DNA of 7,446 nucleotides from UBA4661 sp002405405 (GCA_036847245.1 DAIUAL010000166.1:1-7446); one strand, 5' to 3'; positions 1 to 5,624 are shown, numbered from the stretch's first letter. Numbers and translations: made by a program. The notes: a model not told the origin generated them from the sequence alone.

Positions 1-189
1 TTTAATGTCTTGGAGCGCTACCATCTCCGATCCACGACCGAAACCGCAGTACCACCAATCATTGTCGCGTAATTGAATCGAAAAATTATCTTGTGTAAAT
101 GATGTTTGAGCATAGCTCTGCTCGGAATACGACAGCAACGACAGGATAAGGCAAGTGAGTGCAAAGCAAGCGTGACGAAAAATTCTCAC
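1..189 (-). CDS. Secreted protein, N-terminal part (runs off left edge)
   Basis: This is the first 63 codons of a leftward gene whose remainder lies outside the window. From the GTG at 189 it reads V-R-I-F-R-H-A-C-F, then a hydrophobic core (LTCLILSLLS) and SYAQ before TSFTQDN. That is a clean Sec signal peptide with cleavage probably after SYA, so the protein is exported. The visible mature part (about 35 residues, with W-W-Y-C-G-F-G-R-G) is too short to name a family; a beta-propeller-type start is possible but unproven. The frame is also open back to an ATG at 285, directly abutting the stop of the upstream gene (TGA-ATG). That start would add a 32-residue low-complexity hydrophobic leader through a GA tract. 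I prefer 189 because it gives a normal signal peptide, although no Shine-Dalgarno precedes it. It is probably co-transcribed with the beta-barrel gene. The export call is firm; the start and function are not. Confidence 0.7.
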   Translation of the reverse strand, partial: MRIFRHACFALTCLILSLLSYSEQSYAQTSFTQDNFSIQLRDNDWWYCGFGRGSEMVALQDIK

Positions 190-197
190 GCGCGCAC

Positions 198-226
198 GAG
201 AGAGAGAAAGAAAGAGAGAGAAGAAA
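198..226. repeat. GA-rich simple sequence tract
   Basis: The plus strand reads (GA)5 at 198-207, AAGAAA, (GA)4 at 214-221, then AGAAA. It lies between the beta-barrel gene and the preferred start of the next gene. An ATG at 230 on the minus strand runs straight through the tract but ends at a TGA overlapping the GTG start. It is 41 bases from that GTG, so it is one base short of being in frame. Confidence 0.8.
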
Positions 227-285
227 TCATATTTTTTGAAAAAAATAGCAGATAAAAAATAAATAAAGTTAAACCCAATAATCAT

Positions 286-978
286 TCAAAAAAAGATATG
301 TGCGCCAAGATGAAAGAGATGAATTCCCGACCCATTATCAGAATAGAATTGAAAGCCTAAGTATTCTAACGATAGCCCTACGTTGCCACTGCGAAACTCG
401 AGACCGGGATTAAGTCCGAGATAAAAAAGGAACGTCGATGCACCATCAATACGAGCAGTCGTATCAATACGTGGAGTTTGATTTTGCACATTGATCGTAA
501 AACTTCTGTACGTCATAAAATTCAAGCCAGTGTATCCTCGCAAAAAGACTACCACTTTTTTATCGTCTGGTACTCCTAAGTATGCTTTACCACCGATGCC
601 AAGCATCAGTCCATCAATGCTCGACTTGTCCGTTTGCAATGTTAGCTTTGGTTCCAATCGACTTGCATCATAAAACCCTAATGTTTGAGCAATAGTAGCC
701 GCATGAAGAAACTGGCGCGTGAGTCTGGCATGAATTTCCCATTCATGTCGGCGACCATAGCTCTTTCCATACTCGAATCCCATACTAAGCTGACCTACTG
801 AATATCCTCCTAAAAACGGCGACTTTCCGCTTATGCCCGACAAACCAAACCGCACACCGAGTCGACGATCATATTGCACCGCAGAATCAGGCGGACTTTG
901 CGCTCGTGCATTAGTAGGCGTACTTGCATACCACAGCAAGACACACAACCATAAAAAAAGACAATGATACCTACGCAT
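286..978 (-). CDS. Outer-membrane beta-barrel protein
   Basis: This encodes a 230-residue exported protein. Residues 1-27 are a Sec signal peptide (M-R-R-Y-H, hydrophobic core LFLWLCVLLW, then N-A-R-A before Q27). The mature chain has alternating polar and aromatic/hydrophobic stretches typical of amphipathic beta-strands (for example VGQLSMGFEYG, KVVVFLRGYTGLNFM, VGLSLEYLGFQFY). It ends in HIFF, and a C-terminal Phe is the usual outer-membrane insertion signal for BamA substrates. Length and pattern fit the small 8-stranded 'outer membrane protein beta-barrel' families of Bacteroidota; no ligand can be named. The open frame continues upstream to 1143. I chose the ATG at 978 because GAGGAG lies 7 nt before it and the signal peptide starts exactly there; the 55 upstream codons are Cys/Val-rich and unlikely. 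The next gene follows within 100 bp, which suggests an operon. Confidence 0.82.
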   Translation of the reverse strand: MRRYHCLFLWLCVLLWYASTPTNARAQSPPDSAVQYDRRLGVRFGLSGISGKSPFLGGYSVGQLSMGFEYGKSYGRRHEWEIHARLTRQFLHAATIAQTLGFYDASRLEPKLTLQTDKSSIDGLMLGIGGKAYLGVPDDKKVVVFLRGYTGLNFMTYRSFTINVQNQTPRIDTTARIDGASTFLFYLGLNPGLEFRSGNVGLSLEYLGFQFYSDNGSGIHLFHLGAHIFF

Positions 979-985
979 ACACACA

Positions 986-991
986 CTCCTC
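986..991 (-). promoter_or_regulatory. Ribosome binding site fixing the beta-barrel start
   Basis: The minus strand reads GAGGAG, 7 nt upstream of the ATG at 978. It sets that ATG as the start over more distal in-frame ATGs at 1014 and 1143. Confidence 0.75.
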
Positions 992-1156
992 GAGAATAAT
1001 GAAACAACACACTGCATTGACAACCGCCAGTCGGCTTGATTTGCACTATCATTACTTCCTTGCACGTTTTGCACATACACACGGAACAACACACGCCACA
1101 CACATATCGGTAGTTGAACAACATTGCACCAACATACAAACAATTTCTAACCGCCC

Positions 1157-1162
1157 AAGGAG
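1157..1162 (+). promoter_or_regulatory. Strong Shine-Dalgarno before an interrupted small ORF
   Basis: AAGGAG stands 8 nt before ATG 1171. Sequence and spacing are near ideal, the best on the plus strand in this window, yet the frame it serves closes after 17 codons. Confidence 0.55.
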
Positions 1163-1170
1163 CATTTTTC

Positions 1171-1292
1171 ATGAGCGAAATTTTGCTACAACCCGCTTGG
1201 GGAGTAGTTCAGGGAGTAGTTTAGGGAGTAGCGCAGGGAGTAGTGCAGGGAGCAGTAGAGGTTGAAAAAATTGCAAAAGAGAACATCAACAT
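1171..1292 (+). pseudogene. Interrupted small ORF with GVVQ-type repeats
   Basis: From the ATG at 1171 the frame reads MSEILLQPAW, then GVVQ, GVV-stop (TAG 1222-1224), GVAQ, GVVQ, GAVE, then VEKIAKENINI. After the stop the frame stays open through the repeats and on to 1626, but from about 1293 it passes through a palindromic repeat element, so any original reading is lost there. A single C-to-T change (CAG to TAG in repeat unit 2) explains the stop. The strong AAGGAG site, the 12-bp period that keeps frame, and variation that preserves small or hydrophobic residues all suggest a once-coding gene. As it stands only a 17-residue peptide would be made. I do not recognise a family. Alternatives are a leader peptide, or an untranslated repeat preceded by a chance SD/ATG. 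Confidence 0.35.
1200..1259 (+). repeat. 12-bp tandem repeat, five units
   Basis: There are five consecutive 12-mers with consensus GGGAGTAGTKCA, starting at 1200, 1212, 1224, 1236 and 1248. The first eight bases are identical in units 1-4 and differ by one in unit 5 (GGGAGCAG). Most variation is in the last four bases of the unit. Changes in copy number would keep any reading frame. Confidence 0.9.
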
Positions 1293-1294
1293 CC

Positions 1295-1428
1295 CGTCAT
1301 TGCGAGCGAAGTCCCGCATGTGCATCAATCAGACGAACCGTAGAGACATTGCATGCAATGTCTCTACAATTGAACGACAACAGCAATACAACCACAACGT
1401 GGGATTACGGGTCAAGCCCGCAATGACG
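1295..1428. repeat. Composite palindromic REP/MITE-like element
   Basis: Terminal arms CGTCATTGCG (1295-1304) and CGCAATGACG (1419-1428) are perfect 10-bp inverted repeats, and the match extends to GC on the inner side after one mismatch. Inside lie a perfect 28-bp palindrome (1340-1367) and a short hairpin, CGGG-TCAAG-CCCG (1408-1420). The GTCATTGCG...CGGGTCAAGCCCGCAATGAC style matches dispersed non-coding palindromic repeats found in many bacterial genomes. It encodes nothing credible. I infer it is a non-autonomous dispersed repeat that landed in or beside the small ORF at 1171. No clear target-site duplication is visible. Confidence 0.7.
1340..1367. repeat. Perfect 28-bp palindrome
   Basis: The half-site GTAGAGACATTGCA is followed directly by its exact reverse complement, with no spacer and the centre between 1353 and 1354. 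Its ends (GTAGAGAC...GTCTCTAC) recall palindromic repeats widespread in cyanobacteria and some Bacteroidota. Transcribed, it would form a 14-bp stem with almost no loop, more suggestive of a cruciform or protein-recognised repeat than of an RNA element. Confidence 0.9.
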
Positions 1429-1435
1429 AGAATAC

Positions 1436-1476
1436 AATGTCATTTCTGCTCTTGTGGTGGAAATGACATTTTTTTT
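1436..1476 (+). terminator. Rho-independent terminator (plus strand)
   Basis: AATGTCATTTC (1436-1446) pairs perfectly with GAAATGACATT (1460-1470). Four further pairs, three of them G-U, can close inward, leaving a small loop. The stem runs into eight T (1469-1476), so it works as a terminator only for plus-strand transcripts. No intact gene precedes it; the interrupted ORF at 1171 is the nearest candidate. Because the stem starts with GTCATT it may itself be another palindromic repeat co-opted as a terminator. It also places a far-upstream helicase ATG (1454) inside the loop, arguing against that start. Confidence 0.6.
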
Positions 1477-1735
1477 GAAAAAATTTCCTCGCTTCTGCAC
1501 GAAAAAGCCCAACACCAAAAGTCAAGTGTTTTGTTGCGAAAAAAAGTTCCATATTGCGCCCGCATTTGGCATAGCGTCTATCATGGGCAGTATGACTACA
1601 CGACTATGTTCGGTTTTGTTCTGTGAACAGAATGCAACAAGAACAATGAAAAACCAAATGCACCGCAATGCAGTATTGATCTTGTCAAACATCGCTTCAC
1701 TTCTTATTCTCATGGCATACAAGGATAGTATCGGT
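1477..1735 (+). other. Upstream region of the helicase gene, no gene called
   Basis: The helicase frame is open throughout this stretch, with in-frame ATGs at 1646 and 1712. Its translation is Cys- and Phe-rich and low in complexity, then hydrophobic (VLILSNIASLLILMA), unlike the start of a cytosolic helicase. A small dyad, TGTTC-TGT-GAACA, sits at 1617-1629. I see no convincing -35/-10 pair. It probably holds the promoter and leader of the helicase gene. Confidence 0.4.
1721..1725 (+). promoter_or_regulatory. Ribosome binding site supporting helicase start at 1736
   Basis: AAGGA lies 10 nt before ATG 1736, slightly long spacing. The alternative in-frame ATGs at 1646 and 1712 have no comparable site. 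Confidence 0.45.
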
Positions 1736-3517
1736 ATGTCGCATTCTGCGTCTGCTCCTACGGCAACGCACTCTGCGACAAATACACAAGACTCTCATAA
1801 TATTCCGGGTATTACGTTGCGTAATGGCTTTCGGTATCGTGCGGGTCAGGAGGAATTTCTCCGCAAACTTGCGCAGGCATTTCGCTCGGGCGAACGTAAT
1901 ATTTTAGGTGTTTTTGTTCCCGGATACGGCAAAACCATTACGGCTCTTTCATCGTTTGTTGTAGCGCACGCATTAGGGCTTGCTCGCAAGCTTGTCATTT
2001 TCGTTCCGCGTGGCAATCTGCGCGATCAATACGCCGATGCAAAAGAATTAGGAAGGGTTTTTTCCAACATCGGTGCGCCGAATTTTTCCTACTGTGTTGC
2101 TGATTCGGAGAAAGCATTTTTGAAAAATCTCAATACCGACATTGTTATTACCACCTATCAATATGCCGCCGGCAAAGGCGGGCACAAAGCCCTGCATACC
2201 TACGCGGCATCGGCTCCGTGTATGTTTGTTTTTGATGAAGTGCATCATTTGTCTGAAGATGGTTTGTGGGCACAGAAGATTAGTGAATTTCCTCACAGCT
2301 GTACCGTGTCGCTCTCTGGCACGCCACTGCGTTCAGATAACAAAACATTGTTTGGTGTACCATTCGATGTAGGTGCCGATGGGCACCAATACTACCGCGC
2401 TCTGCATGAAGTATCCTTGCGCTCTGCCCATGCTGAGGGTCGTATTCTCAAGCGTGTGCAAGTCAATGCCATTGATTACCGTATCAAATTACAGAATACG
2501 ATTACGGGCGAAACAGTAGAATTATCGCTTTCGCAAATGGCTGATATGGCGGAATCGAATGCTGAAATCGATGCCTTTCTCGCACGCAAAAAAATGCGCT
2601 TTCATACGGTGTATTTAGCATCAATGCTCGAACCGGCATTTCAGCGATTCGACGAGAAACGTCGGTTACATCGTATCCACAGCCCTGCCGAGCCACGCAA
2701 CCATCAACTGTTGGTTATTGCTATGAGTAATCATCATGCCCGCTCAATTTTGGAGTTTGTACAGGAACGATTTCCACAGTACCGTTCGGGGCGCATTGGT
2801 CAGGATGTTCCACAAGATGAGCGTTTGCGCTTACTGGATGAATATCGTAATGGTGCGCTCGATGTTATGGTACAAGTCGATATGATCGGCGAAGGTACAG
2901 ACATTAAACCGATTAGCGTAATTGTTAAAGCCGATCTTGTTCGTGCGCATTCGAAAACACTCCAACAAATCTTTCGCGGAATGCGCTATTATCATGGTTT
3001 CCGTGAAGAAGAAAATGTTTGCGACATGTATGTAGCATATGATTCAGGTGTAGTACAACTGCTGGAATGGATGTCGAATGAAGAGCAAATGGGCATGAAG
3101 ATTAAGGAGCAACGCGCCCAACAAGAACGCTCACTTCGTGCTACCGACAACACTGCACCACTGTGGGAACTTGCCGATGTGAAGCACACGCATACCGAGC
3201 AACATCATTTGGAGCTTTTCCCCGGTATGACGCGGTCTGATGCTGTACCGCAACGCGCTGCTGACTTACTTACTCAGAACTCACCGGAAGCAATTAATAT
3301 CACGAAGGTTGAACAAGAACTTCGCACAGCATGTAATGACTTAGCACAAGATTTGGTGCGGACGATGCGACTGATGGGTAAGCAAATCAATATCAACACT
3401 CTGCATGTTGAATCGAAAAAACGTTTTGCTAAACCCCAAGAAGCAATGACTATTGCCGAACTCAAACGCAAAAAAGAGTGGTTACTCGCCTGTGTCCGCG
3501 CACGGCGTATTGTGTAG
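1736..3517 (+). CDS. Superfamily 2 DEAH-type helicase/ATPase
   Basis: This encodes a 593-residue ATP-dependent nucleic-acid translocase or helicase of the ResIII/SSL2-like type, expected in the cytosol. Motifs appear in order: a Q-like segment R-A-G-Q-E-E near 35; Walker A FVPGYGKT (60-67, Lys66); motif Ia VIFVPRGNLRDQY (about 87-99); ITTYQYA (about 138); DEVHH (167-171); SGTP (194-197); a helical insert about 250-315; motif IV LLVIAMSNHHA (about 325); motif V IGEGTDIK (about 384); motif VI Q-Q-I-F-R-G-M-R (410-417, arginine finger). The last ~75 residues form a separate charged helical region (INTLHVESKKRF...MTIAELKRKKEW) that may bind nucleic acid. The tyrosine in PGYGKT is less usual but keeps the G-x-G-K-T core. 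Start 1736 was chosen for AAGGA and because upstream codons overlap a terminator hairpin. No nuclease, methylase or phage genes flank it, so its role (repair, defence, mobile-element remnant) is open. Confidence 0.85.
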   Translation: MSHSASAPTATHSATNTQDSHNIPGITLRNGFRYRAGQEEFLRKLAQAFRSGERNILGVFVPGYGKTITALSSFVVAHALGLARKLVIFVPRGNLRDQYADAKELGRVFSNIGAPNFSYCVADSEKAFLKNLNTDIVITTYQYAAGKGGHKALHTYAASAPCMFVFDEVHHLSEDGLWAQKISEFPHSCTVSLSGTPLRSDNKTLFGVPFDVGADGHQYYRALHEVSLRSAHAEGRILKRVQVNAIDYRIKLQNTITGETVELSLSQMADMAESNAEIDAFLARKKMRFHTVYLASMLEPAFQRFDEKRRLHRIHSPAEPRNHQLLVIAMSNHHARSILEFVQERFPQYRSGRIGQDVPQDERLRLLDEYRNGALDVMVQVDMIGEGTDIKPISVIVKADLVRAHSKTLQQIFRGMRYYHGFREEENVCDMYVAYDSGVVQLLEWMSNEEQMGMKIKEQRAQQERSLRATDNTAPLWELADVKHTHTEQHHLELFPGMTRSDAVPQRAADLLTQNSPEAINITKVEQELRTACNDLAQDLVRTMRLMGKQININTLHVESKKRFAKPQEAMTIAELKRKKEWLLACVRARRIV

Positions 3518-3721
3518 GGGAAGTAGGGTTTTGTCAACAAAGCATGAGTTGCCAACTGCTTGTAAAAGCCCATATAACACACCATCAGTGCCCCCATCAT
3601 ACTTTCCTGTTGCTTTTTCTTGCAATCTCCTGTAAGTTCACTACTGTTGGTTTAGTTGTTCATTATTTTTTTCTTCACCCAATTGTGCTATAACCTCGTC
3701 CTCTCATTCTTTTTTCACCAT

Positions 3722-3727
3722 TAGGAG
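3722..3727 (+). promoter_or_regulatory. Ribosome binding site of the DoxX gene
   Basis: TAGGAG stands 7 nt before ATG 3735. A possible -10 box, TATAAC, lies at 3689-3694, but no -35 element at suitable spacing is clear. Confidence 0.6.
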
Positions 3728-3734
3728 TTGTGCG

Positions 3735-4128
3735 ATGAAGTATGTTTTTCTTGTGGCTCGTTTTGTACTTGGTGCTATTTTGTCTGTCGTAGGTGTAAGT
3801 CGCTTTACCGGTATTCTCCCCCACCCCAAAGATTAGCGAATTGCCTGAGTTTTTGCAATTGCTCTATATGTCGGGATATATCACACCCATTACCCTGCTT
3901 GAAATCACTGCAGGACTTCTCTTTTTGTCAGGACGATTTGTACCATTAGGTATTACCTTGGCTACGCCCATTATCGTCAATATGGTATTGTATCACATTG
4001 TCTTCGATATAGCGCATCTGCCTCTTGCACTTGGTATGGCGACCTGTATTGTGGCTCTCGTCTACCAGCATTGGGGCTTATTCTCGCAATTTTTGCAAGC
4101 TAAACACCCTTCAGCACAAGCATCATAA
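3735..4128 (+). pseudogene. DoxX-family membrane protein, frameshifted
   Basis: The first frame gives MKYVFLVARFVLGAILSVVG...GILP and stops at TAG 3834-3836 after 33 residues. The +1 frame continues PTPKISELPEFLQLLYMSGY, ITLLEITAGLLFLSGRFVPLG, TPIIVNMVLYHIVFD and LPLALGMATCIVALVYQHW, ending at TAA 4128. Joined, they make about 130 residues with four membrane segments and the DoxX hallmarks G-x-x-x-P, LLE-I-x-x-G-LLLLSGRFVPLG and P-I-I-V-N. Removing one C from the run at 3818-3827 (CCCCC-A-CCCC) restores one frame at exactly the place where the family is variable. DoxX proteins are small inner-membrane proteins linked to redox and quinone chemistry; the exact reaction is unsettled. A good SD at 3722 and an intact downstream half suggest a recent lesion, a sequencing error in the homopolymer, or phase switching. 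The gene stands alone and is followed by a strong terminator. Confidence 0.8.
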
Positions 4129-4171
4129 TTTCTTTGCCCGAACACTTTTTTCTTCACTTCACCATACAAAT

Positions 4172-4203
4172 CAGGGCAACAATCTTCAACGATTGTTGCC
4201 CTG
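4172..4203. terminator. Strong hairpin terminator between convergent genes
   Basis: CAGGGCAACAATC (4172-4184) and GATTGTTGCCCTG (4191-4203) form a perfect 13-bp stem with a 6-nt loop. It is followed on the plus strand by T-rich TTGTATTTGTAT and on the minus strand by ATTTGTATGG. It lies 43 bp after the DoxX stop and 24 bp after the stop of the leftward methyltransferase gene. This is the expected site for a terminator serving both, probably better in the plus direction. Confidence 0.8.
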
Positions 4204-4227
4204 TTGTATTTGTATCATTATCCATCA

Positions 4228-4983
4228 TTACCGACCATCGACATCAAGCAGGGTGGTGTATTTTTTCAACGACCGTAAAATAACTGCAAGCCCCGCACTT
4301 CCGCCGAGCGCAAGCCACCATGCCTGTGCGATACCTGCGTGCGGAAATCCACGTATAGGTGCTATGAGGTACTCGTAGAGTGCTTCGACAATAACAAACG
4401 ACAGAATCATATTCAACAATCCCGGATACTCACGCCGCAAAATGTTCTTGAGCGAAAAGGTTAATTCAGCAGGAACATAGTGTTTGAAGGAAGGAATCCA
4501 TGCCGGTGTACGATTTGCCCATTCCTCGTAGCGAGTACCAAATTTTTTTCGGAGAAATTCTTCTTCAGCAAACATGATGCGCTCATAGTATATCCAAAAC
4601 AATAATGTAAAGACCACTACCAACCACGCAATGCCACACCACATTACAATGCCAAGCATCATGAAGTAATTGCCCACATACAGCGGATGACGAACAGTCG
4701 AATAAATACCCGATGTATTCACGGTGTCGGCAAGTTGTCCATCGGTGTTGCGACCCGAAGTATTCTTCGGTACAATACCAATGACTAAAGCACGAATCAA
4801 TGCACCGAAGAATCCCACACCAACACAAATAAGTTTCCATCGCTCAGAGAGCGGGTACTCGGGCGTAAAATCATGACTGTAATACATTGCCATCACAATG
4901 AGTGGAAAAAGTGCGAGTGGCACAAAACTGCGCCAATTAAACAAGATATTACCGGATGATTCAAAATGTTCACGAAGTGCCAT
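4228..4983 (-). CDS. Membrane methyltransferase, ICMT/LmtA-like
   Basis: This encodes a 251-residue integral membrane protein of the isoprenylcysteine carboxyl methyltransferase/phospholipid methyltransferase group, which transfers methyl from S-adenosylmethionine to lipid-linked or prenyl substrates. Visible signatures are GRNTDGQLAD...NTSGIYSTVRHPLYVGNY (77-106, with the R-H-P-x-Y-x-G SAM-site core at 98-104), WIYYERIMFAEEEFLRKKFG (about 130-149) and RTPAWIP (158-164). The long second half with LRREYPG and a further membrane pair resembles LmtA, the Leptospira lipid A 1-phosphate methyltransferase, and its relatives in Bacteroidota. I therefore infer, without proof, that the substrate is a lipid A phosphate. 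Hydrophobic segments lie near 22-34, 52-70, 107-134, 190-207 and 219-237. The frame extends to a GTG at 5055, but those 24 residues (Phe/Cys-rich) look like leader sequence, so ATG 4983 is preferred; neither start has a clear SD. The gene may be co-transcribed with the lipoprotein and acyltransferase genes upstream. Confidence 0.83.
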   Translation of the reverse strand: MALREHFESSGNILFNWRSFVPLALFPLIVMAMYYSHDFTPEYPLSERWKLICVGVGFFGALIRALVIGIVPKNTSGRNTDGQLADTVNTSGIYSTVRHPLYVGNYFMMLGIVMWCGIAWLVVVFTLLFWIYYERIMFAEEEFLRKKFGTRYEEWANRTPAWIPSFKHYVPAELTFSLKNILRREYPGLLNMILSFVIVEALYEYLIAPIRGFPHAGIAQAWWLALGGSAGLAVILRSLKKYTTLLDVDGR

Positions 4984-5031
4984 AGAAAATGTAAAAAAGT
5001 AGAACAAAACTCTAACGAACAAAAAACAAAA

Positions 5032-5049
5032 TGTTCTGACAATAGAACA
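5032..5049. promoter_or_regulatory. Dyad upstream of methyltransferase, possible operator
   Basis: TGTTCT-GACAAT-AGAACA is a perfect 6+6 inverted repeat located 49-66 bp before the ATG at 4983 and inside the gap after the lipoprotein gene. Position and symmetry suit a regulator site. Related half-sites occur at 1617-1629 before the helicase gene. No regulator gene is in the window, so this remains a candidate. Confidence 0.3.
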
Positions 5050-5093
5050 GAACACTGGAATAACGCATATCTACATGCACTGTGGAAATATCA

Positions 5094-5588
5094 TTACCAC
5101 AGGCGATAATTCAAGGGTTTTGCAGAGAAGATTGTTGTTTCATTTTGGAAGACTATGTAAGCTAATTGTGGGTCATAGATATGGCGAATAACAAGACGTG
5201 TCGGCGAAATTTCGGCAATCGAATCATATGTTCTTCGATCTGATTCCTGTATCGTACTACCAGAGTAGCGATAAATACGACCGCGCTCAACAAGGATATT
5301 ATACGTACCGGTATACCTGCTTACCGTCGGGTACGGAGGATTGGGATACAGCCACTGTATATCGAGTTTGTTATTCTTGAAATCATACTGCCATACTTGC
5401 ACACTATAAGCAATAAAAAACTGTGTTATTCTCGACTCAACCAACCATGCCGAGCTTTCTAATCGTCCTGCGGGAACAGGTTCATCGGGCGTGATGGTAA
5501 CCATGTTGCAACTGCAAAGCAAAACTATGCCCAGCACACATGACAAACACAGAATAATGAATGCCTTCATGCTATGATGTTGTTTCAT
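5094..5588 (-). CDS. Small lipoprotein, lipocalin-like candidate
   Basis: This encodes a 164-residue lipoprotein. The N-terminus is M-K-Q-H-H-S-M-K, a hydrophobic core (AFIILCLSCVLGIVLL) and the lipobox L-C-S-C with the lipidated Cys27, so signal peptidase II should leave a mature protein of 138 residues anchored in the outer or inner membrane. The mature part is predicted mostly beta: an early Trp (ESSAWLVES), then W-Q-Y-D-F, RYTGTYNILVERGRIYRY, SIAEISPTRLVIRHIY and AYIVFQNE. This spacing recalls the small lipocalin-like lipoproteins of Bacteroidota, but the resemblance is by pattern only. Start 5588 is fixed by AAAGGA 7 nt upstream; a second in-frame ATG at 5570 would also leave a usable signal. 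It follows the acyltransferase gene by only 36 bp, so the two are very likely co-transcribed. Confidence 0.75.
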   Translation of the reverse strand: MKQHHSMKAFIILCLSCVLGIVLLCSCNMVTITPDEPVPAGRLESSAWLVESRITQFFIAYSVQVWQYDFKNNKLDIQWLYPNPPYPTVSRYTGTYNILVERGRIYRYSGSTIQESDRRTYDSIAEISPTRLVIRHIYDPQLAYIVFQNETTIFSAKPLNYRLW

Positions 5589-5595
5589 GAGAGTA

Positions 5596-5601
5596 TCCTT
5601 T
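5596..5601 (-). promoter_or_regulatory. Ribosome binding site of the lipoprotein gene
   Basis: The minus strand reads AAAGGA, 7 nt before ATG 5588, inside the 36-bp gap after the acyltransferase stop. This fixes the longer of two possible starts. Confidence 0.65.
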
Positions 5602-5624
5602 CGTAATCAATATATTCCTTGGAT

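Noticed and set aside
979..1143. Upstream extension of the beta-barrel gene to ATG 1143
   Set aside because: A GAGGAG site and a complete signal peptide place the start at 978; the extension would put a signal peptide 56 residues inside the protein.
1200..1259. Possible CRISPR array
   Set aside because: The repeats are 12 bp, directly adjacent and without spacers; no cas gene is present.
924..1265. Open frame ending in Gly-Ser-Ser repeats on the plus strand
   Set aside because: It overlaps the signal peptide region of the beta-barrel gene on the other strand, is His/Thr-rich from CA-repeats, and lacks a start with an SD. The GSS reading is the alternative frame of the 12-bp repeat.
1243..1626. 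Open frame of 127 codons starting at GTG 1243
   Set aside because: It runs through the tandem repeats, the palindromic element and the terminator, has no own SD and no protein-like composition; it is the tail of the interrupted frame from 1171.
1454..1735. N-terminal extension of the helicase to an ATG at 1454
   Set aside because: The ATG lies in the loop of the terminator hairpin, has no Shine-Dalgarno, and the extension is Cys/Phe-rich and unlike any helicase N-terminus.
3540..3561. Terminator for the helicase gene (AAGC...AGTT-GCC-AACT-GCTT)
   Set aside because: The stem is short, has a three-base bulge and is not followed by a T run.
3689..3694. TATAAC -10 box before the DoxX gene
   Set aside because: No -35 element at 16-19 bp spacing, and promoters in this group often do not follow the E. 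coli consensus; mentioned only as a possibility.
1736..4128. Helicase plus DoxX as a two-gene defence system
   Set aside because: A 217-bp gap, separate SD sites and the unrelated, frameshifted membrane protein give no support for a functional link.
4984..5055. 24-residue extension of the methyltransferase to GTG 5055
   Set aside because: It overlaps the candidate operator dyad, has no SD and reads as Phe/Cys-rich AT-driven sequence.
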